A stretch of 64,000 nucleotides of DNA from Lepas anatifera (taxonomy: Eukaryota; Arthropoda; Thecostraca; Lepadidae). A program made the position numbers and the translations under genes. This document shows positions 11,205 to 21,145 of this stretch, piece after piece; the stretch's first letter is position 1; each line of letters begins with the position of its first letter. The notes below the pieces were generated by a model that saw only the letters and a program-made list of their open reading frames with translations, did not search any database and was not told the origin of the DNA. Location of the stretch: the NCBI GenBank assembly GCA_034440635.1, contig JAOTON010002075.1:1459501-1523500 (forward strand), written 5' to 3'.

Positions 11205-11561
11205 ATGTCTAAGTATAAACCAAACTTTTCTGACATTGAGGTGGATGCGCTAGTGCACGTTGTTGAGTGTAACCTGCAGGGCATCCTGGGTCGGTTTTCT
11301 GGCCCAGGGTGTGGCAATGCCCAGAAAACTGAGGCATGGAGGTTTGTAGAGAGGGATTTCTGCATGCAAATGGCCATACCCAGAAATGTAGATAAGCTCC
11401 GAAAGAAGTGGACGGATTTAAAGTTAATATCGAAAAAGGACGTGGCAAATTTTAAGAGAAGAAGCCAAGGCACTGGAGGTGGTCCGCCTCCACCGCCCCC
11501 TCCAGAGATATTTAAAAAGATTGTGGAGATGCTCGGTATTGCCCTCTCCCTGAACGCGTAG
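11205..11561 (+). CDS. Harbinger Myb/SANT-like DNA-binding protein
   Basis: The 118-residue product begins MSKYKPNFSDIEVDALVHVV, continues with a W near residue 46 and KLRKKWTDLKLISKK, and ends near TGGGPPPPPPPEIFKKIVEM. This trihelix/Myb order, with three spaced aromatic/Trp positions, the KKWxDLK box and the TGGGP tail, is characteristic of the NAIF1-like accessory protein of Harbinger elements, which recruits the transposase to DNA and the nucleus. I chose the ATG at 11205; an in-frame ATG at 11169 would add 12 residues. The frame stops at TAG 11559-11561, four bases before the duplicated target of the Gypsy element. The stop probably lies at the junction of the internal deletion. Confidence 0.75.
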   Translation: MSKYKPNFSDIEVDALVHVVECNLQGILGRFSGPGCGNAQKTEAWRFVERDFCMQMAIPRNVDKLRKKWTDLKLISKKDVANFKRRSQGTGGGPPPPPPPEIFKKIVEMLGIALSLNA

Positions 11562-11570
11562 GGCAGTGGC

Positions 11571-11715
11571 TGTTGGGATGTGTGTGGCGCCAGAAACTGG
11601 CACCTCTACCAGCCGCCCGTGTGACCTGCTCCTCTCCAAATATAGTCACTGGTTACCGGTCAACGTGTGTGGACGTCCCGCGAGGTCAGAGCGTGCAGCG
11701 AGTGAGAACATAACA
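11571..11715 (+). repeat. 5' LTR of the Gypsy element
   Basis: 145 bp with TG...CA ends. It differs from the 3' LTR by one base (GTGTGAC here, GCGTGAC there). A CCAAATATAGT stretch near 11635 may serve as a TATA-like promoter element. Confidence 0.95.
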
Positions 11716-11734
11716 TGGCGCGGTCGGTGGATTG
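11716..11734 (+). other. primer binding site candidate
   Basis: TGGCGCGGTCGGTGGATTG starts immediately after the LTR CA end, the position of a tRNA primer binding site. The tRNA was not identified. Confidence 0.6.
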
Positions 11735-11827
11735 ACAGTGAACCGAGCTTTTGTGAATAGTGACTTGTGACATTCGAGCAGTGATAGCTTTGCCGATTAT
11801 TTACTGTGCTCGCTTATAGGTACTGTC

Positions 11828-13373
11828 ATGGCGGAATCCAAGCCTCCCGTGAAAGAGGCAACTGCTGAAACCACCCTCATTGAGTTTATGAGGCAACAGC
11901 AGAGGGACATGACCTCACTCATCGAGCGTGTGTGTTCGGCTATTGTGCCTGCGGCACAGGCCCAGCAGGGGCCCCCACCTGACGCCACAGTGCCCTCCAT
12001 CGCGGACACACGCCCTCGCCCTCGGATGCCAGCCGCCGGGACGCCCATTCCCCGGCTATCAGCCACGGCCAATCTCCTGGAATTCGAAGCCTGGAAGAAA
12101 AATTTGAGGGGTACTGCCTGCTCACTCAGCTCCAGGACATGTCACCGACAGAGCAGAAGCCACACTTTTGGCCGTCTTGGACGATGACTGGACCCGAGTT
12201 GTCCGCTTTGGCTTGCCCGTCGCCGAAACGGCTACTATGGATGAAATTATCACGGCCATGCAGGCCCACCTTCGGCGACAGCGGAATATCGTCATCGACA
12301 GATGTGATTTCAATCGCCGCATGCAAGACCCCGGAGAATCCGTCGACGACTATGTCTGTGCGCTGAAAGAAATTGCATCGTGCTGCAATTTCTGCCCACA
12401 CTGCCTGGACGACCGATTTCGTGATCATTTGGTCGTCGGCTCCAACGACGACGAAGCTAGACGACGCATGCTCGAGGTGGCTGATCTCACCCTACAAACT
12501 GCAACAGACATCTGTAGGGCCTCCGAGAGCGCTGCAAATAACGGCTCCGCGATACGAGCCACGCCCGACCTGACCTTGAACAAAGTCTCGCGGTACCAGC
12601 GTGAGCCGACTCAGCGCCGCCCCGCCCGGAGCGAGTCCACCCCGGCCGGTCAGTGCCGGCGGTGCGGTGCGGCACAGCATACCGCTCAGGCGTGCCCGGC
12701 GGTAGGGCGCACGTGTAATGCCTGTCGCGGCACAGGCCACTTCGCCTCGATGCGTGAGAATCGGACCGGCCGGGAGCACCGGTCCGCGACCAAAGCCAGT
12801 GGCGGAGACAGCGGCCGTCCAACCGATAGCCGCGGCACCAGCGCCCGCCACCAAAGCCGCAGCCGACGCGACCGCCGAGGAGATGACAACATGCCGTCCA
12901 GCAGCATTGCCACCGTTTTTTCCGAAGATTCGGACGGCGACAGTTGTGAAGAAGTGTTGCCTCCGGCGACAAAAAGGCGTGTACACCTCAAAAAACTGCG
13001 GAGCGTGTCCGCCAAGCGCACACCTCATGTGCAGCTCCAGTGCCACCGATCGGACGGGACACGTGTCTCCACTGCATGGACACCCGACACTGGAGCCGAA
13101 ACATCGGTGATTTCCATACAGCAGGCCAAGATTATGGGAGTGTGTCTCAGTGAACTTTGCCCAGCTTCGGAGACTCTCTGGGCCGCTGACGGCCGCGAGT
13201 TGCGACCGGTCGGGGAGTGTAACGTCGTGTTACAGTTAGGAGACGTCAAACGTCCTGTGAGGGTGACAGTCCTAGAAAACCTGCACTCTCCACTGCTGTC
13301 GTGGCACGACTGTGTCCGATTCAAAATCCTGCACGATACAGGCACAAAATCCCCCGACAAATCAGACATGTAA
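11828..13373 (+). pseudogene. Gag and aspartic protease of the Gypsy element
   Basis: The frame from ATG 11828 encodes a Gag N-terminus, then shifts near 12098 and again near 12165 into the long frame ending at 13373. Gag features are a capsid-like segment with W and FGLP. A first zinc knuckle is intact (CRRCGAAQHTAQAC, C-x2-C-x4-H-x4-C), and a second (CNACRGTGHFASM) ends in Arg where the last Cys is expected. A basic, serine-rich linker leads to the protease, whose active site is TPDTGAETSVI. Two frameshifts and the damaged knuckle indicate a defective copy, although LTR near-identity says it inserted recently. Sequencing indels could explain part of this. Confidence 0.8.
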
Positions 13374-13429
13374 CGGCTGCTCAGGACGAGCCGCGTAGGC
13401 GCAGCCCAGCACGTCGGGCCCCCGTGCTC

Positions 13430-15069
13430 GCACCGCCAGACGAGAGCGGTGGACCGGCTGCCTGCAGTTGACCGGCGCCGGCCGGCAGCGGCCCGCCCGC
13501 CTGGGAGCCGTCCCGCGGCAACCCCTCCAACCACGAGCGGCACGCTCATTTGGAGCAGATGAAAGCCGAATTTCCACACGTGTTCGGTGCCGACTCGACA
13601 TTGCGCGCTATGGTGGGAAAGCCCATGACCATCGAGCTCACCGCAGACGCCGAACCCCATGCGCTGACGACTGCGCGCCAAACACCCTTCTGCTGGAGGG
13701 ATGAAGTACGTCAGCAGCTTGATCAGCTTATTCAGGCTGATGTGATTGAACCGGTGGAGCATCCCACCGAGTGGTGCCATCCTGTTGTGTCGGTGGCGAA
13801 ACGCGCGTCTGATGGCACGGTCTCAGGGTGCCGTCTGACGGTGGATTTCAACAAGCTGAATCGGTTCGTGAAGAGACCGGCCCACCCAGCTCCAGTTCCT
13901 CAGGACGCACTGGCTGTCATTCCGCCTGGCGCCAGGTTCTTCACCAAGCTGGACTGCAAGGCAGGTTACTCCCAGCTCAAGTTAAAACGGGAGTTCCGTG
14001 ATCTTACCTGTTTCATAACCGGGTGGGGCCGGTACCGCTTCAAACGCGCACCCCAGGGACTTGTCAGTTCCGGAGACGTATACAGCCAACGCGGTGACGT
14101 CGCCCTCGGTTACTTCTCAAACAGCGTCAAAGTGGTCGATGATATCCTCATCTATGACACAGACTATGCCACCCACCTTCAGCGTGGCTGGAACATCCTG
14201 AAGAGATGCGACGAGACTGGGATCACACTGAACCCCGCAAAGTGCGAGTTTGCGGAAGAGCATGTTGAATTTTGCGGCTTCAGTGTGTCACCTGACGGTT
14301 ATACTGCGGAAGGAAAAAGCTCAAGGCAGTGGCCGAGTTCCCACGCCCTAGCAACGTCACAGACCTCCGCTCATTTTTGGGCCTCGTCAACCAGCTGGGA
14401 AGCTTCTCACCGGACATCGCCGCAGCCGCCGAGCCATTGCGCCAGCTGCTGAGGCCGCGCAACACGTGGATGTGGACACCGGGGCACACAGAAGCCTTCA
14501 ACAGAGTGAAAGAGGCACTGGTGTCACCACCAGTACTGGACTTCTTCGATCCTCAAAGAAGAACCATGCTGGAGACAGATGCGTCTCGCACCGGTGGCCT
14601 AGGATCTTGCCTACATCAGCAGGACGGTGCCGGCCGGTGGCGCCTAATTCAGTGCGGATCCCATTTCTTGACGGACACCGAGTCTCGCTACGCCGTTATA
14701 GAATTGGAGCTGCTCGCCATAGCCTGGGTGAACAAGAAGTGCAGCCTGTACCTGAAAGGCATGCAGAAGTTTGAAGTGATGACAGATCACCGTCCGCTGC
14801 TGCCTATCCTAAATTCGAAGAGCCTGGCGGACATGGGGAACCCGCGGCTACAACGCCTGCGAGAGCGTCTGATGCCGTTCAACTTTGTCGCCACCTGGAG
14901 GCAGGGCAAACTGCACGCGATTTCTGACGCGCTGTCTCGCGCTCCAGTGGACAGGTGGCAGCACCGCCGGCGCCCGAAACACCAGCAGATCTGCGCCGGT
15001 CACCGGCTGGTTCACGAGAGCCCCAGCCCTGGCGCAGCACCCGCAGACGCCAGAAGCCAAGAAAACTGA
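13430..15069 (+). pseudogene. Pol of the Gypsy element: RT and RNase H only
   Basis: The RT frame (open from about 13470; first Met 13550) shows the PVV, KLDCKAGYSQLKL and QGL motifs and a catalytic VDD box within KVVDDILIYD. A frameshift near 14330 moves into the next frame (14329-15069), which has the FLGLVNQL connector. RNase H follows: ETDASRTGGLG with the first catalytic Asp, ELELLAIAW with Glu, TDHRPL with Asp, and a final SDALSR. The reading ends in a basic tail without the HHCC zinc finger or DDE core of integrase. The element therefore could not integrate by itself. Confidence 0.85.
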
Positions 15070-15314
15070 CTGTGAACTGGTCTGAACCTGTATATGAACT
15101 CGAATGATCTGTAGGAACAACCACCGTTATAGCTCAGGTAGCTATAGGTAGCTCAGCTTTGTTTCTTTTTCCCTATACATGAGCTCATTTTATTCCATTT
15201 TCGATACACTTATTTGTTATTGTTGGCGCTCCTGCACTTTCATTGTTTTGTTGGCGCTCCTGCGTTTTGATTGTTTTGTCAAGACACACGGCGCATTAGT
15301 TAATCTGCCATGCG

Positions 15315-15325
15315 TCTGGGGGAGG
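15315..15325 (+). other. polypurine tract
   Basis: Purine-rich TCTGGGGGAGG directly precedes the 3' LTR, where plus-strand DNA synthesis is primed. Confidence 0.6.
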
Positions 15326-15470
15326 TGTTGGGATGTGTGTGGCGCCAGAAACTGGCACCTCTACCAGCCGCCCGCGTGACCTGCTCCTCTCCAAATATAG
15401 TCACTGGTTACCGGTCAACGTGTGTGGACGTCCCGCGAGGTCAGAGCGTGCAGCGAGTGAGAACATAACA
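15326..15470 (+). repeat. 3' LTR of the Gypsy element
   Basis: 145 bp, one mismatch to the 5' LTR, followed by the GTGGC target copy. Confidence 0.95.
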
Positions 15471-15661
15471 GTGGCCACTTGCTTGCTCACAACAATATTG
15501 GTTCCTCTGTATTCAGTCTCTAATTTTGGCTTCAAGTCATAGCATAACCGGTCAAGCATCGCTCGAGGTAGCCTATACCGCTTAGGTAGAAAATTGTCGG
15601 AATAGTCGAAAATTGCCGCGTCATCCCGACGGTCTCGATGTGGTGCATTGTTAATGTCAAA
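15471..15661 (-). pseudogene. N-terminal fragment of a HARBI1-like transposase
   Basis: The - strand frame from about 15661 reads INNAPHRDRRDDAAIFDYSD, then LPKRYRLPRAMLDRLCYDLK, then SKQVAT, up to the Gypsy target duplication. The YSD..F..RYR...A...L...L.P.L pattern is the N-terminal helical region of Harbinger transposases. The frame continues for two or three codons (ALR) beyond the other target copy at 11565 and then becomes antisense to the Myb gene. That places an internal deletion just there. The DDE catalytic core is absent. A frameshift separates it from an upstream ATG near 15680. Confidence 0.75.
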
Positions 15662-16133
15662 AGGAGCATTATCTCGGCCATTTAGCAGATTAAGACCGCT
15701 GTAAAAGCTGATTTATACACTTAAAAAGTTAAAACGTAAGAAATAATAGAATAAAATGTCTATAGAAATGCAGATGAAACAATGTAAGCGCACTCTAAAA
15801 TATCTGCAACATGCAAAGTGTCCAAGAAATGGATCACAGACATCTAGCACCAATGTTGAATTTTTGTCTCATGCATTATAAACTCAAGACAACTTTACGC
15901 AGAAATGCAATTGCATAAGAAACGAAAGAAAACTTACGATATCGACGTGAATACAAATTTATCTTTAGATATCGACGTGAGAACAAATCCATCTTAAGAT
16001 ATCAACGTGAATACCAAATATCGTAAGTTGCAAAAATAACCTAATTTTGATATTAAGTTGCGCGACGTGAATACCAATTTTTATCTTACGATGAAAATGC
16101 ATCTTAAGATGCCGACGTGAATACGGCGCCGGG

Positions 16134-16609
16134 AATTACCTGAGCTACGATGGCAGCCTGACTGAATCAACTATGAGAGTGTTGCGCACAGGCCCGTCGA
16201 TTCAAGCAAGAATGACGAGTCCTCGAATAGGGGTGGAGCGTAGCCATTGCCAATGCAACGTGTGTAACGCACCTAGCAGGCCAACTGCTCTAAGGTTGCT
16301 GAGTACATTGCTGTATTTATATGAGAGAGCCATTGCCGCATTGGTTTGTTTGAAACTAATTTTGTTTTTATGTATTACAAACATCAGGGTCCTGAACAGG
16401 TAGGGTCATCAGGGTAAAAAGGTCAAATAAATACAAGGGTCATAGAAAAATAAAATACGGCGATAGGGTTTAACTACACTTCCTTTATTGCAACTCTTGC
16501 AATAATTGCTATCTACCGACTTTGCGAACAAGCTTTAATAATCCCAATACCAATAACATGAATACGGCGTATTTAGATGGGAAGAAAAAAGGTTATTGTA
16601 TTATTGTAT
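16134..16609. other. no recognisable feature
   Basis: Unique-looking DNA with no convincing ORF; short runs of GGGTCAT words near 16402-16440. Confidence 0.5.
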
Positions 16610-16840
16610 TGTATTATTTACGAACACTTCCACACATACGGTGGCTTTTCAAGCGCCGTCGTAATGAACGTGAAGTGATGAAGACTATGAAAGGAGACGG
16701 TAAGGATTAGGATGGATGAGGTTAAAGGAAGGTGGGATACTACCTGGAGGGGTCGCTGCTGCCCAAGGCGCCTGCGCTCGCTGCCTCCAGGCAGTTTAAG
16801 GATAACGAGGAGGATAAGGATAGGATTGCTGTTCCACACA
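16610..16840. repeat. unclassified interspersed repeat, copy 2 (empty hAT site)
   Basis: Aligns with the flanks of 9125-9380. The palindromic pair CTACCTGGAGG and CCTCCAGGCAG surrounds GGGTCGCTGC, with a single TACCTGGA at 16742-16749 and no MITE. Confidence 0.65.
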
Positions 16841-17221
16841 CGCACACATACATAAATTGATAACACAAAAATAAACTGAAGAAGATGAAGATGAAATCGG
16901 CGGTGTTCGGCATCGTATTCTTTTTGGTTTCGTAGACGTCACTGTCTGTTTCCAGTTCAGCATTTTATTTTCTTGAACTTCATATTCGTACTTGGCAAAT
17001 TGATCCCACCGCACTTCGCTATGTCATCGATTTCCATGTTTCCTGTTCTATATTTCTGTCACTCACTCCTGGATTTTTAATGACTTGTATTAGTCCTGTA
17101 ATTAGACTTGTATTAGGTTAAGATTTAAGTTAATTTTTCATGAATAAAACATGCACAGGATGGTGAGACAGATTGTATAACAGTGGTTGACAGATATTAA
17201 CACTTAAACCAACACAACAGG

Positions 17222-17264
17222 TAGATGAACGCGTTTCGACAAAAATTGTCTTCTTCAGCATCTA
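17222..17264 (-). ncRNA. hammerhead ribozyme-like fold, left arm
   Basis: Inverted copy of the fold at 18495-18537; see that entry. Confidence 0.5.
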
Positions 17265-17526
17265 TGGTAGGAGGGATAAGGAACCCGTCATCAAGACATT
17301 CAGCAGTTTCATCGTTTGGATTTTTGTGCAAAATTATCGTGCGATAGAAATATAAAGACACCGTTTTTGAGGATATTCCAATAATGATTCTTGAATTATT
17401 CTAAAATGTATATAAGCAAGCTTCGATATGAGACAATCTAGCCTTATCACTGTTTTAAATAATGTTCTATGTTTTATCATCATTATTGTTTTTGTTATTA
17501 TTATATAAAACTTTTTCTCTCTTTGC

Positions 17527-18296
17527 TTAACCAACTCCTAATACAGCCGCAGATTTTGCCCATTTCATGAAGCCTGGCCTAAGATTAAAAGTATCATTTT
17601 TAGCTATATGTGCTGCTTCTGTAGCTTTCCTATTATCTTTGTTTTTACAAACTGCTATAATTTTAGCTCTATCCCAGTTTGGTAGATGATTTGTCTTCAT
17701 GGAATGTATGACAAATGCACTGAATTCTGAGTTGTTTCGAAGGTCTCTTCTATGTTCTTTTAATCTTGTTTTTAGACCCCGTCCTGTTTCACCTATGTAC
17801 GATTTCGCACACGACCCGCACGGCACCTGGTACACTACACTTTTTGGATCTAAGTCATCTGATCTTTCTTTTTTCGCTAAGATGCTACTAAGTTTTTACC
17901 GGAACAAAATGCTACTTTGCAACCCGTTTCTTCAAGTTTGTTTGCAATAATTTCAGCTGGTTTGGAGTAAGGTATCGTAACACATCGTATCTGCTCCTTT
18001 TGTTGGATTTCGCGGATCGTTTTCTTATATCTAGAGCTTTCTTTTTCATATTTATCAGAAATCCTCTCGGATATTTTAGCTTCGTGAACGAGGTCATAAT
18101 ATGTTCTATCTCTTCTTGCAGGTATTCATCACTACAAATACGGAAGGCCCTAAGAAAAATCCTAATACTACTCCTCGCTTCACCCTATCACTGTGACCTG
18201 AGTAATAATGTACATAGCATTCCTTGTTCGTTGGCTTTCGATATACTTTGAATTTAACTTCGGCACTCCTAACAATCTCTGTGTCAAGGAAAGCTA
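17527..18296 (-). pseudogene. RT C-terminus, connector and GIY-YIG endonuclease of the Penelope-like element
   Basis: From 18296 the frame reads IAFLDTEIVRSAEVKFKVYR, then KPTNKECYVHYYSGH, the FLD...YRKPT...YVHY..SGH signature after the Penelope RT palm. A one-base frameshift near 18150 leads to EEIEHIMTSFTKLKYPRGF and the connector. A second shift near 17890 leads to VYQVPCGSCAKSYIGETGRG, followed by RLKEHRRDL. That is the GIY-YIG nuclease with its YIGETGR core and the CxxC in front. The endonuclease nicks target DNA to prime reverse transcription. Two frame breaks and the missing palm make it non-functional. Confidence 0.85.
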
Positions 18297-18494
18297 TTAT
18301 TTAAAACAGTGATAAGGCTAGATTGTCTCATATCGAAGCTTGCTTATATACATTTTAGAATAATTCAAGAAGCATTATTGGAATATCCTCAAAAACGGTG
18401 TCTTTATATTTCTATCGCACGATAATTTTGCACAAAAATCCAAACGATGAAACTGCTGAATGTCTTGATGACGGGTTCCTTATCCCTCCTACCA

Positions 18495-18537
18495 TAGATG
18501 CTGAAGAAGACAATTTTTGTCGAAACGCGTTCATCTA
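18495..18537 (+). ncRNA. hammerhead ribozyme-like fold, right arm
   Basis: Stem I pairs TAGATG (18495-18500) with CATCTA (18532-18537), six perfect pairs. Next comes the core CTGAAGA (CUGANGA consensus), one extra A, stem II GACAA/TTGTC with a short T loop, then GAAAC. A two-pair stem III (AC/GT) closes a GC loop. The predicted cleavage is after T18531, just before stem I. Penelope elements are known to carry minimal hammerheads in their terminal repeats, which supports the call. The extra A before stem II is non-canonical. Confidence 0.5.
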
Positions 18538-18568
18538 CCTGTTGTGTTGGTTTAGGTGAGACAGATTG

Positions 18569-19121
18569 CTAAACAGGTGCTTACAATGGGATTCTTTATC
18601 AGGTTTTAGTTTTAACACAAGTTACAATTTAAAATGCCTACGTTTCGGCTCTTCCGCCTTGACCACGGCATTGAAATAAATTAAAAACCACATTAAGTAC
18701 ATGGAAGAAACAAGCTCGTACATCCTCCTCCTGTTTTGCTCTTTTTTAGATATGTTTATACAAACTGTGGCAAAAATGCGCATATAAAATCTTAGAAACG
18801 AGATAAAACAGGATGCCAAAGACACGACGATTCTTTGAGAAAAATTACAAAGCAATCAGATCAATATTTCAACAGTTATGAGAAAAATAGTAATGTTTGG
18901 GAAATTGGTAGGCATTTTTAAAGGGTTTTCCCTAATAACATTCCTTCTAGATAGTTCATTGCCTCATTTGTTTTAATGTGCGGAAGAGTTGGACAAATCA
19001 AATATTTTTACCGCGAAACGATCCGTCGTCGCGTTCAAAAGATATTGACTAAAACATTACTTTACAGAGCTAACCTAAAGGTAGTAGACAAACAAACTAT
19101 GCAAATTGTTTTCTGTTGACG
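18569..19121. other. no gene; possible Penelope terminal relic
   Basis: The - strand at 18672-18634 has an AATGCC/GGCATT stem around GCC GAAAC GTA, resembling a decayed Penelope end. The rest is AT-rich and unassigned. Confidence 0.35.
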
Positions 19122-19375
19122 GTTTGATTCGCCACACGGACAATAGAGCTCTTTATCAAACAGTTACTTTATTAACTTTTGAATAAAGTAAAGGTCGCGA
19201 AAAAATTTACAAAATGGCATTACACTTTTGCTTTTTTACCCTGTTTCCGTTGACCTAGGTTCACCAAATTTTAACATATGGATAACAAAGGATTGGGCTT
19301 CCTTTTAAAAGTTACCGAAAGTTAATAAAGTAACTGTTTGATAAAGAGCTCTATTGTCCGTGCGGCGAATCAAAC
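19122..19375. mobile_element. palindromic foldback element, about 54-bp inverted ends
   Basis: The left arm from GTTTGATTCGCC through GGACAATAGAGCTCTTTATC to TTATTAACTTT is repeated inverted at 19319-19375. A 13-base direct repeat (CAAACTATGCAAA) lies at 19093-19105 and 19371-19383. The interior (about 19196-19318) has a second, arm-less copy at 19548-19672. Confidence 0.65.
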
Positions 19376-19547
19376 TATGCAAAGTGGGGTGATATACATG
19401 TCTTTACATATAGGCTTGCCAGAGGCTGCCAAATTTTTTGGCCTTAAAATCGGAATCCTTAGGTACGGCTAGGTTGAAGGCCTAACCACCCTCAAACAAT
19501 TTTGGGGCCGGTTGAGCCTAAGGGGTATCTAAAAAAATCGGTTTTTC

Positions 19548-19672
19548 GCGAAAAAAATCCAAAATGGCCTTACACTTTTGCTTTTTTGGCCCTGTTTCCG
19601 TTGACCTAGGTGCACCAAATTTTAACATATTGATAAAAAAGGATTGGGCTTCCTTTTAAAAGTTACCGGAAT
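19548..19672. repeat. second copy of the 19196-19318 block without arms
   Basis: Shares CGCGAAAAAA, AAAATGGC.TTACACTTTT, CCCTGTTTCCGTTGACCTAG and GGATTGGGCTTCC with the interior of the palindromic element. Confidence 0.65.
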
Positions 19673-20073
19673 ATTCTAGCTAGTCTGAGAATCGTGCAAA
19701 AGTCGCGGGCATATTGCGACCCGTGGGTCGCAATATGGTCGAAAAGGGCGCAATATTCACCACTAAGATAAGTTAGGGTTAGTAAAGTCACTTCTGAGCA
19801 GTCCACCCCTATCAAAATGTCATCGGTAAGCCACTTTGGCCATGTGCAGCGCGCGCGCCAAGTGCGTTCGGTGTGCCGTTCGCAGATGTCGGCTCGGCTC
19901 GGGCCCGCCGGTCCAGGTGGTAGAGTGAACCCGGCGCCAATACCGGCGATAAGCCGAGCGGGAGTCAGCGCTGCCGTCTGCAGCCGTCACCAGCAGCAGC
20001 GCCAGGCAGCCAGGGGCCACATGCACTCCTCAAGTAATTATCAGTTAACGCCATAGGGTGTAACTGGAAATAT

Positions 20074-20108
20074 AAGGAATTAGCGGTGTTGACACCGCTA
20101 ATTCCTTA
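20074..20108. other. perfect short hairpin
   Basis: AAGGAATTAGCGGTG pairs with CACCGCTAATTCCTT across a 4-5 base loop. No T tract or gene context gives it a role. Confidence 0.5.
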
Positions 20109-20299
20109 GTGGGTCGGTTTTCTTCCTGCCCCACACCCTCCCCCTGGCGCCGTCAGTGGCTGCACCGCACCTGGGTGGAAAGCACTCCCCCATCGCCAAC
20201 AGCTGAGACTCAGCTCCCGCCAGCTGACAAAAAGGTCAGAGCGTCAGCAAACAGCACGCAGCATCTGCAGGCAATAGACTCCACATTAACCCATCACCG

Positions 20300-20867
20300 C
20301 CGGGGTTTCGATCGGAGCCCTCACCTCAGTTTTTCGTGAATTATTCTGAGCCGATTCAAATGAGAGGCGTGTAACTTTGAACGCCTGTGGGGTGATCAAT
20401 TTTACAACGCATAACAAAAAATTGACACCAGGTCAGGTCAACAAATTATGACGTCATTGCTACACCCATGTAAGGCGATTCTGTTTTTTCACAATGAGAC
20501 TGAAAAACCAGGTTGGAGCTCTGCCTCTAGAAGAGCTAGATCAAGTTTTTTAACATAATTGCAAAGCTCTTGAAACAAAAAATAGGCGTGCAGGGATCCA
20601 TTTTGAGGTCAGGTCAATACCAAGGCCACCACATGTCGGCAAAAGTCACGGTTTTCGAAATTGTTGGAGTCTTCATCTTTTGCACGAAACAAGATAAAGT
20701 CTTAAATTTGTTATCATAGTAATGCACCTGACCCAAGGATTCAAATGGCATGCGGCATGACCTCGTGAGGTCAAATTATGACCTTGACCTTAATTCACGG
20801 TCAAATAATGGCCTTCAAGGTCATGTTACATATCGTTTGAATTCTTGGTTCAAGAAAACGACATTGA

Positions 20868-20923
<56 letters not shown>

Positions 20924-21145
20924 TTTTAAGTCTCATGGTTCCCGAGTTGTGATTTTCTAAACGGGACTAAATTTGACCCATTTTAGCCCATTGTGACGCC
21001 ATGGGTCAAGGGATGTGGTTCAAACTCGGATCCAGAGTAAATCATGGCAAGGCGCTTCCAGCGCCGTTTCAATTTTTCCGTATCACTTCTGGTTCCCGAG
21101 ATCGTAAGGGGTCCGATCGGACCCCCAGGCGGTGGTGTGTACGAA
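20300..21145. mobile_element. relic related to the TTAA-type MITEs, with a TA microsatellite
   Basis: Internal AGGTCAGGTCAA, tandem GACCTTGACCTT-type words and a right part (GGTTCCCGAGATCGTAAGGG, then a poly-C/G block) parallel the intact copies, whose right parts read GTGGTTCTCGAGATCTTAGG. A (TA)n run of about 50 bp sits at 20870-20921. Ends are not defined. Confidence 0.4.

Larger units (their letters stand above)
11571..15470 (+). mobile_element. Ty3/Gypsy LTR retrotransposon lacking integrase
   Basis: The 3.9-kb element has 145-bp LTRs beginning TGTTGGG and ending ATAACA, and a 5-bp target duplication GTGGC (11566-11570 and 15471-15475). A PBS-like TGGCGCGGTCGGTGGATTG follows the 5' LTR directly, and a purine tract (CTGGGGGAGG) precedes the 3' LTR. 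Coding order is Gag, protease, RT, RNase H. No integrase follows RNase H, and only about 250 bp separate the pol stop from the 3' LTR. It sits inside the Harbinger transposon. Confidence 0.92.
10532..16133. mobile_element. Harbinger (PIF) transposon, split by a Gypsy element
   Basis: The left end (GGGGCCCGTATTCACGTCG) and the right end (read on the - strand: CGCCGTATTCACGTCGG) are inverted. Each end holds several further GTATTCACGTCGA and CTTAAG words, inverted between ends (about 10540-10790 and 15930-16133). The interior carries the two diagnostic Harbinger genes in convergent orientation: a Myb/SANT-like protein (11205-11561, +) and the N-terminal part of a HARBI1-like transposase (15661-15471, -). 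Without the Gypsy insertion it would be only about 1.7 kb. Most of the transposase is missing, so this is a non-autonomous deletion derivative. I could not define the usual 3-bp target duplication. Confidence 0.8.
17205..18554 (-). mobile_element. Penelope-like element with 259-bp inverted arms
   Basis: Left arm (17205-17463) and right arm (18296-18554) are inverted copies; I found one mismatch by eye (left ATGATTC, right ATGCTTC on the same strand). The spacer is about 830 bp and encodes on the - strand the end of an RT, a connector and a GIY-YIG endonuclease, the hallmark of Penelope-like elements. A 14-base direct repeat (GGTGAGACAGATTG) flanks the unit at 17162-17175 and 18555-18568, possibly the target duplication. 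The catalytic RT core is missing, so the copy is 5'-truncated and has an inverted end, a known arrangement for Penelope. Confidence 0.85.

Noticed and set aside
10532..16133. A 3-bp target duplication for the Harbinger element
   Set aside because: The flanks (CTAG.. on the left, AATTA.. on the right) do not give a convincing TWA duplication. Termini may be eroded, so none is reported.
18634..18672. Third hammerhead ribozyme on the - strand
   Set aside because: Stem AATGCC/GGCATT and GAAAC are present, but the CUGANGA core reads GTGGTCA. Kept only as a possible Penelope-end relic.
20074..20108. Transcription terminator
   Set aside because: The hairpin is perfect, but there is no T tract and no bacterial context.
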